From Flavobacterium kingsejongi (GTDB lineage Bacteria > Bacteroidota > Bacteroidia > Flavobacteriales > Flavobacteriaceae), in NCBI RefSeq assembly GCF_003076475.1, contig NZ_CP020919.1, positions 2,852,001 through 2,916,000 on the forward strand: DNA of 64,000 nucleotides. The letters run 5' to 3'. Positions 34,004 through 42,372 of this stretch are shown here, one piece after another. The position numbers were made by a program, and so were the translations under genes. Under the pieces are notes generated by a model. It saw only the letters and a program-made list of their open reading frames with translations. It was not told the DNA's origin and made no database searches. Position 1 is the stretch's first letter. The number at the start of each line of letters is the position of its first letter.

Positions 34004-35227
34004 CTACGAGTTTGTTTTTTCTAAACTGTGTAATACATTAAGTTCTGTCATGCATTGTTTCATCATGTCATACGTACGTTGAATGTCGTTGTCAAGGCCG
34101 ATAGAGAAACGGATCAATCCATCTGTAAGCCCCATTGCTTCCTGTTCTTCCAAAGGAATTTCACTGGAAGTAGAGGTACCCGGTGCGCTGAATAATGTTT
34201 TGTAGAATCCTAAGCTTACGGCAAGGTAGCCCAGGTTGCGTTCCTGCATTAATTCCATCAGTTCATTGGCTTTGTCAAGGCTGCCCACATCAATTGTCAT
34301 CATGCCGCCAAATCCGTATTCCGGATTGATCATGCTTTTGTATAATTCATGGCTTGGGTGACTTTTCAAGCCTGGATAAACCGTTTTTAAACCGTCTTTT
34401 TCAAATTTCTCTGCCAGGAATAATGCATTGTGGCTGTGTTGTTTCATTCGGATGTGCAAGGTCCTCATGTTTTTCATGACACTGGCAGAGCGAAGGCTGT
34501 CCATAGTTGGGCCTAATAACATACTGGCTCCGGAATTTACATTCTTCAGGTCATTGATGAATTCCTGGCTTGCACAGGTTACACCGCCTACAGTATCACT
34601 GCTGCCGTTGATGTACTTGGTAAGGCTATGGATCACGATATCAGCACCCATTTTTGCCGGTGCTACAGATAAAGGTGAAAAAGTATTGTCTACAACCAGT
34701 TTCAGGTTGTGTCTTTTGGCAATTTTTGAAAGGCCTGCAATATCAGCTACTTCCAAAAGGGGATTACTCACGGTTTCACAATACAAGACTTTAGTTTGCG
34801 GAGTGATCGCAGCTTCCACTATATCCAGCTTTGTAATGTCTACAAAAGATGTTTTGATGCCGAAACGAGGCGTGAAATTTTTCAGGAAAGCATAAGTACC
34901 GCCATAGATTGTCCTACTGGAAACAATATGGTCTCCCGAGCTGCACAATTGTAATAATACGGGTGTGATCGCACCCATTCCCGAAGCAGAAACATTAGCG
35001 GATGCGGTACCTTCCATTGCAGCCAGTGCTTTATCTAAGTAAAGGTTGCTTGGGGAAGAATGTCTGGAATAGAGATAACAACCTTCTGCATTTCCTTCAA
35101 AGGTATCAAACATGGTTTTTGCCGAAAGAAACGTGTAAGTGGAAGAGTCAGAAATGGAAGGGTTTACTCCGCCAAATTCGCCGAAGTACTGCAAATCCTG
35201 AATATTATCTGCTGGATTGAATTTCAT
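34004..35227 (-). CDS. PLP-dependent Cys/Met metabolism enzyme (methionine gamma-lyase / trans-sulfuration family)
   Basis: 407 residues of fold type I. SGMGAITPVLLQLCSSGDHI and the YGGTYAFLKN turn bind PLP. VVDNTFSPL and the lysine motif IHSLTKYINGSSDTVGGV (Lys near residue 205) are those of cystathionine gamma-synthase, gamma-lyase and methionine gamma-lyase. Sequence alone does not separate these. The Lrp/AsnC regulator divergent at 35456 suggests an amino-acid catabolic role such as methionine gamma-lyase. Monocistronic. Confidence 0.88.
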   Translation of the reverse strand: MKFNPADNIQDLQYFGEFGGVNPSISDSSTYTFLSAKTMFDTFEGNAEGCYLYSRHSSPSNLYLDKALAAMEGTASANVSASGMGAITPVLLQLCSSGDHIVSSRTIYGGTYAFLKNFTPRFGIKTSFVDITKLDIVEAAITPQTKVLYCETVSNPLLEVADIAGLSKIAKRHNLKLVVDNTFSPLSVAPAKMGADIVIHSLTKYINGSSDTVGGVTCASQEFINDLKNVNSGASMLLGPTMDSLRSASVMKNMRTLHIRMKQHSHNALFLAEKFEKDGLKTVYPGLKSHPSHELYKSMINPEYGFGGMMTIDVGSLDKANELMELMQERNLGYLAVSLGFYKTLFSAPGTSTSSEIPLEEQEAMGLTDGLIRFSIGLDNDIQRTYDMMKQCMTELNVLHSLEKTNS

Positions 35228-35455
35228 AAGTATAGTCGTTTAATAGTTTTAGTATGAAAATGCAGGAAACCGTTAATGGGATATTTCCTGATTTAATAAT
35301 CAAATTAAGCCCTTATCCGTTAAAAAATCAATGAGTAGGTAATTATTTAGATTATAAAACAGCTAAAATAGTTTATAATAGATATTTTTACAGTCTACGT
35401 TTCAAATATGGACTAAAAACCGAAAATATTTCTAATCCCTAACTTGTTAAAACTT

Positions 35456-35914
35456 ATGGCACTTGACCCTATTGATGTTAAACTGCTAAACCTGTTGCAG
35501 TCTGATAGTAAAATGACCAACAAAGAATTGTCCGGATTGTTGCATCTTTCCGTTACAGCAGTATATGAGAGAATAAAGAAACTCGAGCGGGAGAAAATAA
35601 TTGATAAATATGTCGTCCTGCTGAACCGCAATAAAATTCAAAAGGGATTTGTGGTGTTTTGCCATGTCAAACTGATGCAGCATACCCGGGAGTTCATTTC
35701 CCATTTTGAGGAAGAAGTAGTCCGGCTGACGGAAATCCTGGAATGTTTTCATGTCAGTGGTGATTATGATTATATCTTAAAAATATGTGTGGAGAATATG
35801 GAGGAATACCGGGAATTTATGGTCACAAAGCTTACCACGTTGCAGCATATTGGCAGTACACACAGTACTTTTATGATTAGTGATGTTAAAAATACGACTG
35901 CATTTACGCTTTAA
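35456..35914 (+). CDS. Lrp/AsnC family transcriptional regulator
   Basis: 152 residues from ATG 35456 (MALDPIDVKLLNLLQ). A TTG at 35444 is upstream in frame and less likely. HTH: KMTNKELSGLLHLSVTAVYERIKKLEREKII (about 20-50). C-terminal RAM domain: VVFCHVKLMQHTREFISHFE through GDYDYILKICVENMEEYREF, which binds amino acids. Divergent from the Cys/Met PLP enzyme gene over 228 bp of AT-rich DNA, so it probably controls that gene and itself. Confidence 0.92.
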   Translation: MALDPIDVKLLNLLQSDSKMTNKELSGLLHLSVTAVYERIKKLEREKIIDKYVVLLNRNKIQKGFVVFCHVKLMQHTREFISHFEEEVVRLTEILECFHVSGDYDYILKICVENMEEYREFMVTKLTTLQHIGSTHSTFMISDVKNTTAFTL

Positions 35915-36000
35915 TTGCGGATAATGAATCAAAATGGAACGATAACCTTAAAAAAAACATAACTTAACCACTTAGAATGGGATAAATGATTGCTAATCGC

Positions 36001-36008
36001 TATTTTTG
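36001..36008 (+). promoter_or_regulatory. -7 element TATTTTTG of the first nhaA gene
   Basis: TATTTTTG, 22 bp before the nhaA ATG at 36031. No TTG at the right spacing. Confidence 0.45.
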
Positions 36009-36030
36009 GGAAAACCCCTAAAAATACTGA

Positions 36031-37377
36031 ATGGAATATCAAGTAAAAACAACTCCCGTTGAAAAATGGGTCATCAATCCCCTAAGTGCTTTTATCAGCA
36101 ACTCGATTATGGGGGGAATCGTACTGCTTATCGCTGCAGTAATTGCGATAATCCTGGCAAATTCCCCCTGGTCCGAATGGTTCCTTGGATTTTGGAAAAA
36201 CAAAATTTCTATTGGAATCAACAGTGAGCTTTTCCTGAATTACGATTTACAACATTGGGTCAACGACGGCCTGATCTCCATTTTCTTCTTTGTCCTTGGA
36301 CTTGAACTCAAACGTGAAATCGTAGGAGGGCAGTTATCCGGATTCAAAAATGCCTTCCTGCCTGTAGCTGTCGGAATTGGCGGTATGGTTTTTCCCGCAT
36401 TGATCTTTTTATTCTTTAACGGAGGCCAGGATACCGAAGCCGGTTGGGGAATCCCCATGGCAACCGATATTGCTTTTGCACTTGGTGTACTCCATTTATT
36501 AGGGAAAAAAGTACCTACTTCGGTAAAAATCTTCCTTACTGCTTTTGGGATTGTAGATGATCTTGGTGCTATTTTGATCATTGCACTTTTTTATACTTCT
36601 GATATTTCCTTTGTAAGCCTTGGCGTTGGCCTTGGATTTTTAGTCGTGCTGATGCTGGCCAATAAGGCAGGAGTGCGCAATACATTGTTTTATGCCATTG
36701 TCGGTATTTTGTGTGTATGGCTGCCCTTCCTGATTTCGGGCGTACATGCTACTATTGCGGCAGTTTTGGTTGCTTTTACCATTCCGGCGAATACCAAATT
36801 CAACGAATTGCAATTTTTATCTAAAAATAAAAAATACGCCAATAAATTTGACCAGGCCACTGTGACCGATTCGTCCACCGTGACTAAAGAACAGTTGCAC
36901 ATACTGAAGGACATGAAAACTTCGGCAAAACATGCGATGACTCCCTTACAGCGACTGGAGCACTCCATGCATCCCATTGTGTCCTTTATTGTAATGCCCA
37001 TATTTGCATTAGCCAATGCAGGAGTAGTCCTTACGATGGATATGGATACCTTGGTCTCCAATAATATTTTTGTCGGAATCATTTCAGGATTGCTGATTGG
37101 GAAGTTGATTGGTATTTTTGGTGTTACCGCATTATTAGTCAAGCTAAAAATTTCCAATTTGCCACGAGGGATGACCATGAGTCACCTCTTTGGATTGAGC
37201 ATTATCTCCGGTATTGGTTTTACTATGTCTATTTTTATTACCAGTCTTGCCTATACCAATGCCGAAAATATAGTCCAGGCCAAAATTGGTATTTTTGTTG
37301 CTTCGATAATTGCCGGGGTAATAGGGTTTATGGTACTGAGCAGAAATGGTTCCAAAGCAAAAAAAGAAACAGCTTAG
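36031..37377 (+). CDS. nhaA: Na+/H+ antiporter NhaA (copy 1)
   Basis: 448 residues with about 12 helices. ATDIAFALGVLHLLG carries the Asp equivalent to E. coli D133. FGIVDDLGAILI carries the D163-D164 ion-binding pair. FVLGLELKREIVGGQLS is the typical first loop. Exchanges cytoplasmic Na+ for protons in the inner membrane. Longer than E. coli NhaA (388) owing to a cytoplasmic insertion around residues 255-310 (KNKKYANKFDQATVTDSSTV). A second NhaA gene lies at 56110, with the same insertion. Confidence 0.95.
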   Translation: MEYQVKTTPVEKWVINPLSAFISNSIMGGIVLLIAAVIAIILANSPWSEWFLGFWKNKISIGINSELFLNYDLQHWVNDGLISIFFFVLGLELKREIVGGQLSGFKNAFLPVAVGIGGMVFPALIFLFFNGGQDTEAGWGIPMATDIAFALGVLHLLGKKVPTSVKIFLTAFGIVDDLGAILIIALFYTSDISFVSLGVGLGFLVVLMLANKAGVRNTLFYAIVGILCVWLPFLISGVHATIAAVLVAFTIPANTKFNELQFLSKNKKYANKFDQATVTDSSTVTKEQLHILKDMKTSAKHAMTPLQRLEHSMHPIVSFIVMPIFALANAGVVLTMDMDTLVSNNIFVGIISGLLIGKLIGIFGVTALLVKLKISNLPRGMTMSHLFGLSIISGIGFTMSIFITSLAYTNAENIVQAKIGIFVASIIAGVIGFMVLSRNGSKAKKETA

Positions 37378-37491
37378 ACAGTACAGGATACTTCATTTTG
37401 ACAGCTCTGGAAAGAAGTGTTTTGAATAGAGGATTTTGTCAAAACTGAAAAGTTTAGAGTGTAAATTATAATGGAAACAAAAAAACTTCCG

Positions 37492-37499
37492 TAATTTTG
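37492..37499 (+). promoter_or_regulatory. -7 element TAATTTTG of lpdA
   Basis: TAATTTTG, 34 bp before the ATG at 37534. No TTG at 17-23 bp. Confidence 0.45.
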
Positions 37500-37533
37500 T
37501 ACTGCAAAAATTAAACATACAAAAAAATATATC

Positions 37534-38940
37534 ATGAGTTCATTTGACGTAGTCGTTATTGGTTCTGGTCCTGGTGGATATGTTGCCGCAATCCGTTGCG
37601 CACAGCTGGGTTTTACTACCGCTATTATAGAAAAATATACTGCATTGGGCGGTACCTGTCTTAATGTTGGCTGTATCCCTTCTAAAGCACTGTTGGATTC
37701 TTCCCACCATTATTATGATGCCATTAAGCACTTTGAAGAACACGGAATTGAAATCAGCGGCGAGGTAAAAGTTAACCTCGAAAAGATGATTGCCCGAAAA
37801 GCAGCTGTAGTAGAACAGACTGTTGGAGGGGTTAATTTCCTGATGAATAAAAATAAAATCACGGTTTTTGAAGGTATGGGAGCATTTGAAGATGCAACAC
37901 ATATTACCATTACCAAAAATGATGGTAGTACAGAAACGATCGAAGCAAAAAATACAATTATTGCTACGGGATCAAAACCCTCCAACCTTCCTTTTATCAA
38001 AATTGATAAAGAAAGAATCATCACTTCTACTGAAGCCCTACAATTGAAAGAAGTTCCAAAACACCTCATCATTATTGGTGGTGGCGTAATTGGATTAGAG
38101 TTAGGTCAGGTTTATCTTCGCCTTGGGGCTCAGGTATCTGTAGTGGAATATCTGGACAGAATTATTCCGGGTATGGATGCTGCACTATCAAAAGAGCTGA
38201 CTAAAGTATTGAAAAAACAAGGCATGAAGTTTTATACTTCCCATAAAGTAAAATCAGTACAACGCAATGGAGATGCTGTAGAAGTACAGGCTGAAAATGC
38301 AAAAGACGAAACCATTACGCTGGAAGGCGATTATTCTTTGGTAGCCGTTGGACGTCGTCCTTATACGGAGGGATTAAACGCTGAAAAGGCGGGTGTAACC
38401 ATTACTGAAAGAGGTCAGATCGAAGTAAACGATCATTTACAGACTACGACAGCTAATATCTATGCTATCGGTGATGTTATCAAAGGTGCCATGTTGGCGC
38501 ATAAAGCAGAAGAAGAAGGTGTATTTGTTGCGGAAACATTAGCCGGACAAAAACCACATATCGATTATAACCTGATCCCGGGAGTGGTATATACCTGGCC
38601 GGAAGTTGCAGCTGTTGGAAAGACAGAAGAGCAACTGAAAGAAGCAGGTGTAGAATATAAAGTTGGAAGTTTCCCTTTCAAAGCATTAGGTCGTGCCCGT
38701 GCCAGTATGGATACTGATGGATTTGTAAAAATCTTAGCCGATAAAAAAACGGATGAAGTATTAGGAATCCACATGATTGGTGCGAGAACAGCTGATTTAA
38801 TTGCCGAGGCCGTAACAGCAATGGAGTTTAAAGCGTCTGCAGAAGACATTGCAAGAATGTCACATGCACACCCAACCTATGCGGAAGCGGTGAAAGAAGC
38901 GGCATTAGCAGCGACTGATAACAGAGCTATACACGTATAA
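37534..38940 (+). CDS. lpdA: Dihydrolipoyl dehydrogenase (E3)
   Basis: 468 residues. FAD-binding GSGPGGYVAAIRCAQLG, redox-active pair GGTCLNVGCIPSKALL (Cys near 42 and 47), NAD-binding IIGGGVIGLELGQVYLRLG, and C-terminal SHAHPTYAEAVKEAAL with the catalytic His-Glu. Re-oxidises lipoamide in pyruvate, 2-oxoglutarate and branched-chain dehydrogenase complexes and in glycine cleavage. Encoded alone here with its own promoter and terminator, as is common in Flavobacterium. Confidence 0.97.
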   Translation: MSSFDVVVIGSGPGGYVAAIRCAQLGFTTAIIEKYTALGGTCLNVGCIPSKALLDSSHHYYDAIKHFEEHGIEISGEVKVNLEKMIARKAAVVEQTVGGVNFLMNKNKITVFEGMGAFEDATHITITKNDGSTETIEAKNTIIATGSKPSNLPFIKIDKERIITSTEALQLKEVPKHLIIIGGGVIGLELGQVYLRLGAQVSVVEYLDRIIPGMDAALSKELTKVLKKQGMKFYTSHKVKSVQRNGDAVEVQAENAKDETITLEGDYSLVAVGRRPYTEGLNAEKAGVTITERGQIEVNDHLQTTTANIYAIGDVIKGAMLAHKAEEEGVFVAETLAGQKPHIDYNLIPGVVYTWPEVAAVGKTEEQLKEAGVEYKVGSFPFKALGRARASMDTDGFVKILADKKTDEVLGIHMIGARTADLIAEAVTAMEFKASAEDIARMSHAHPTYAEAVKEAALAATDNRAIHV

Positions 38941-38964
38941 TACTATTGAAATTATTATTTCCAA

Positions 38965-38995
38965 AAAAAACCGTTTCGAAAGAAGCGGTTTTTTT
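38965..38995. terminator. Bidirectional terminator after lpdA
   Basis: AAAAAACCGTTTC (38965-38977) pairs with GAAGCGGTTTTTT (38982-38994), one G-U pair, GAAA loop, T-run on both strands. It serves lpdA and the convergent GNAT gene. Confidence 0.85.
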
Positions 38996-39014
38996 GTGCG
39001 CATTATTTTCGATT

Positions 39015-39563
39015 TTAAGATTCAAAAATAAGATACCCCGGGTGGATAGGGGATAAGCGACGGAGTATATTGTGATGTGCTTCGGATACATTCAGGATGA
39101 TAATATCGTCATCATCGGTCACATTATTCCAGTCCTGTTGCTCTTTTTCCAAAAGGTATTTTGCTTTGTCATATAATAGGGGAACAGTACATTTCTCATA
39201 AAACGCACGGACTTCTGAGCGGCAAAAGCCAATACATTCCATATTGCGTCTCTTCAGTTCAGCAATAATGTGCCCGATTAATGTTTTGCCATATCCTTTG
39301 TTTTTAGAAATAGCAGCCAATCCGACAAATTCAGGAAAAGGATAAATGGTGGCCGCAATGCGGATACTGAGATCAAAGTTAATGCGGGCAATGCAAAGCA
39401 ATCCGGAGGAATCGCTCAACAGGTGGAATTCCGACTGTGAAAAAGCTTCCCGGAACTGTAACGTATCCATTGTGTTCCATGCTGTAACATCCCATGCCTG
39501 CAGGATTGCCCTGATTTCGGTAGCGGTAAGGCCATGAGAATTTTTAATGCGATAGGATGTCAT
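39015..39563 (-). CDS. GNAT-fold acetyltransferase-like protein
   Basis: 183 residues from ATG 39563 (the TTG six bases further is unlikely). Central GLAAISKNKGYGKTLIGHIIAELKRRN fits the acetyl-CoA loop (G-x-G-x-T near K-N-K-G-Y-G-K-T) and the following helix of GNAT N-acetyltransferases. The N-terminal part RAILQAWDVTAWNTMD is more divergent. The substrate is unknown. Convergent to lpdA. Confidence 0.65.
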   Translation of the reverse strand: MTSYRIKNSHGLTATEIRAILQAWDVTAWNTMDTLQFREAFSQSEFHLLSDSSGLLCIARINFDLSIRIAATIYPFPEFVGLAAISKNKGYGKTLIGHIIAELKRRNMECIGFCRSEVRAFYEKCTVPLLYDKAKYLLEKEQQDWNNVTDDDDIIILNVSEAHHNILRRLSPIHPGYLIFES

Positions 39564-39733
39564 AAGCAATTCGTAGTTTGGGGATAATACAAGCTATTTT
39601 TAGCCTGCCAATGTACTAAAAAAATCAGTTGAAAAGAGTGTGACTTTTTAAGAATAACATTTGTATCTAATGAGTGCTACCCCCTGCAATCCGATTTTTT
39701 TATTGTAATTTTACTGTTCTAAAATTATTTTTT

Positions 39734-41032
39734 TTGAGAACTTCCGTTAGGCTGCCATTACCGGACAGCAATTTATTAAAATCCAAATTAATACAATGGG
39801 CCCAACAGTTCCGGGAAGTTGTTTTTCTGGACAGTAACAATTACCCACAGCAGTATGGAAGCTATGATGCTGTCTTGGCTGTGGATGCTTTGACGGCAAT
39901 TCAAACGGATGCCCATAATGCTTTTGAAGACCTGAAGCAATACCAGCAAACAACTAAAGACTGGATTTTTGGTTACCTTTCTTACGACCTGAAAAATGAT
40001 ACTGAAAATCTCCAGTCAAGGAGTTTTGACGGATTGAAATTTCCGGAATTGTATTTCTTCCAACCTAAAAAGATATTCCTGCTAAAAGGAAATGAACTTG
40101 AAATCCGCTATCTCAATATGTGTGATGACGAGTTAACGGAAGACCTGAAGGCGATCGAAAGTATAGTGATTTCAACATTTGAAGATAAACCCCTGCAGCA
40201 TATACCTGTGATCAGGCAACGCATCAGTCGGGAGGAATATATAAAAAAAGTAACAGGAATGTTGGAGCAGATTCAGCGCGGTGATATTTATGAGGCGAAT
40301 TTTTGTATGGAATTTTATGCAGAAGACAGTAGTGTAAATCCACTGGAATTGTACCGAAAGCTCAATGCGATTTCAACGCCTCCTTTCGCAGCGTTCTTTA
40401 AGAACCATCAGCAATTTATAGTATCGGCATCACCAGAGCGCTACCTTCGTAAGGAAGGGGAGCACTTGATTTCCCAACCAATTAAAGGGACAGCCAAACG
40501 CGATACCGACCCTGTGGCCGATGCAAAAATAAAAGAGGAGCTGCTCCAAAATGAAAAAGAGCGATCGGAGAATATTATGATTGTAGACCTGGTCCGTAAT
40601 GATTTGTCCCGCACCGCAGCGAAAGGATCTGTTGCCGTACCGGAATTATGCCAGGCGTATACGTTCCGGCAGGTCCATCATTTGATATCAACGGTCACAG
40701 CAACGTTGGCACCCGGCTTTTCAGCCATTGATGCGCTCAGGACGACTTTTCCTATGGGAAGCATGACCGGTGCTCCAAAGATTGCAGCAATGAAAAGTAT
40801 CGAATCATTCGAGGAAACCAAACGAGGTGTTTATAGTGGAGCATTGGGATATTTTACCCCGGAGGGTGATTTCGATTTTAATGTAATTATCCGGACCATT
40901 TTATACAATCAGGAAAACCAATATGTTTCTTTTTCGGTAGGAAGTGCGATTACTGCTCTATCCGATCCGGAACAGGAATATGAAGAATGCTTGCTGAAAG
41001 CCAAAGCCATGCGGCAAGTTTTAGCAGATTAA
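39734..41032 (+). CDS. pabB: Aminodeoxychorismate synthase component I / anthranilate synthase component I family
   Basis: About 432 residues. I start it at the TTG at 39734 (MRTSVRLPLPDSNLLKSKL), which matches the usual PabB N-terminus. The frame could be opened at the GTG at 39674, but that would add 20 residues including FFYCNFTVLKLFF, unlike the family. The chorismate-binding domain has PIKGTAKRDTDP, ERSENIMIVDLVRNDLSRTA and GSMTGAPKIAAMKSIE. Makes 4-amino-4-deoxychorismate for folate with a PabA partner encoded elsewhere. Followed by tilS after 23 bp. Confidence 0.85.
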   Translation: MRTSVRLPLPDSNLLKSKLIQWAQQFREVVFLDSNNYPQQYGSYDAVLAVDALTAIQTDAHNAFEDLKQYQQTTKDWIFGYLSYDLKNDTENLQSRSFDGLKFPELYFFQPKKIFLLKGNELEIRYLNMCDDELTEDLKAIESIVISTFEDKPLQHIPVIRQRISREEYIKKVTGMLEQIQRGDIYEANFCMEFYAEDSSVNPLELYRKLNAISTPPFAAFFKNHQQFIVSASPERYLRKEGEHLISQPIKGTAKRDTDPVADAKIKEELLQNEKERSENIMIVDLVRNDLSRTAAKGSVAVPELCQAYTFRQVHHLISTVTATLAPGFSAIDALRTTFPMGSMTGAPKIAAMKSIESFEETKRGVYSGALGYFTPEGDFDFNVIIRTILYNQENQYVSFSVGSAITALSDPEQEYEECLLKAKAMRQVLAD

Positions 41033-41055
41033 ATTAAAAATACTATTTTTGGGCT

Positions 41056-42372
41056 ATGCTTACACCATTCAAAAATCACCTGTCGAAACATTTCGCTTTT
41101 CTTGAAGGAAAAAAAATCCTTTTGGCGATAAGCGGTGGATTGGATAGTATGGTGATGTTACACCTGTTTCAGCAGTTGCCCTATGCGATAACGATTGCAC
41201 ATTGTAATTTCCAGCTGAGGGGAATAGAAAGTGATGGGGATGAAGAATTTATACGGGAATATGCACAAAAACATACCATTCCAATAGCTGTAAGCCGGTT
41301 TGATACGGAGGCTTTTGCAACAGACAGCAAACAATCCATACAGTTAGCAGCCAGGGAACTGCGGTACACTTGGTTCCAGGAACTTTTACGTGAAAAGCAA
41401 TTGGACTATTGTGCTACAGCACATCATTTAGATGACAACCTGGAAACGTTCCTGATTAACCTAACGCGGGGTACCGGATTGGAAGGATTGACCGGAATAC
41501 CAAAACATAACGGGGCTATAATCCGGCCATTACTGCCTTTTAGCCGTGATGCAATCCTGACGTATGCAACAAAACACGGAATTGAATGGCGGGAAGACAG
41601 TAGTAATGCATCGGATAAATACCTGCGTAATAAATTACGGCACGATGTAATTCCTACTCTTAAAAGCCTTAACCCTTCTTTTCTGGATTCTTTTCAGGAT
41701 ACCTTACTGCATTTACAACAGTCACAATCGTTGGCTGATGATGCTTTAGCTATTGTAGGTAAGGAAATTCTACAGCGGGAAGGAGACCAATATAAGATTG
41801 ACATTGTACAGTTAAGACGGCTTCCGAATTATAAAGCTTATTTATATCAAATTTTAAAACCATTCCATTTTAAAGCTTGGAATGATATTTGCAAGTTGCC
41901 GGAAAGCCAGTCCGGTAAAGTAATTTATGCTAAAGAGTACCAATTGCTAAAAGATCGCGATTTTTTAATCTTAAGCTTACGAAATAACGTAAATGTAGGT
42001 GAGGAGGCAGCAATACTGGAAGACGATACGATTTGTAATATTGACAACCATAAATTGCAACTGATGGATTCGGTAGCCTATACTCCGGTGAAACAAAAGG
42101 AAATTTTTCAGGCCGATAAAGAAAAGTTAAAATTTCCTTTAGTTGTCAGAACATGGAATGAAGGTGACTATTTTTGCCCGGCTGGTATGAAAGGGCAAAA
42201 GAAAAAATTAAGTAAATTTTTCAAAGACGAAAAATTTACTATGAATGAAAAACAAAACCAATTGTTAGTTTGCTCGGGCAATGAGATTGTCTGGGTTGTA
42301 GGAGTTAGGGGCGATCATCGGTTCGAAGCTACTGCAGACACACCAAAAATATATCAAATACAGTTATTATAA
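41056..42372 (+). CDS. tilS: tRNA(Ile)-lysidine synthase
   Basis: 438 residues. PP-loop ATPase motif LLAISGGLDSMVMLHLF (residues 22-38), AHCNFQLRGIESDGDEEF, and TAHHLDDNLETFLINLTRGTGLEGLTGI define TilS. The C-terminal substrate-binding region (about 340-438) includes GEVEG-like GMKGQKKKLSKFFKD. Converts the wobble C34 of tRNA-Ile(CAU) to lysidine, essential for AUA decoding. Its last base overlaps the ATG of the dsbD-like gene. Confidence 0.95.
   Translation: MLTPFKNHLSKHFAFLEGKKILLAISGGLDSMVMLHLFQQLPYAITIAHCNFQLRGIESDGDEEFIREYAQKHTIPIAVSRFDTEAFATDSKQSIQLAARELRYTWFQELLREKQLDYCATAHHLDDNLETFLINLTRGTGLEGLTGIPKHNGAIIRPLLPFSRDAILTYATKHGIEWREDSSNASDKYLRNKLRHDVIPTLKSLNPSFLDSFQDTLLHLQQSQSLADDALAIVGKEILQREGDQYKIDIVQLRRLPNYKAYLYQILKPFHFKAWNDICKLPESQSGKVIYAKEYQLLKDRDFLILSLRNNVNVGEEAAILEDDTICNIDNHKLQLMDSVAYTPVKQKEIFQADKEKLKFPLVVRTWNEGDYFCPAGMKGQKKKLSKFFKDEKFTMNEKQNQLLVCSGNEIVWVVGVRGDHRFEATADTPKIYQIQLL

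Noticed and set aside
39674..39733. GTG at 39674 as the start of pabB
   Set aside because: It would add 20 residues including a hydrophobic run unlike PabB. The TTG at 39734 gives the normal MRTS opening.
41044..41051. TATTTTTG just before tilS
   Set aside because: It resembles a -7 element but has no TTG upstream. tilS follows pabB by only 23 bp, so co-transcription is more likely.
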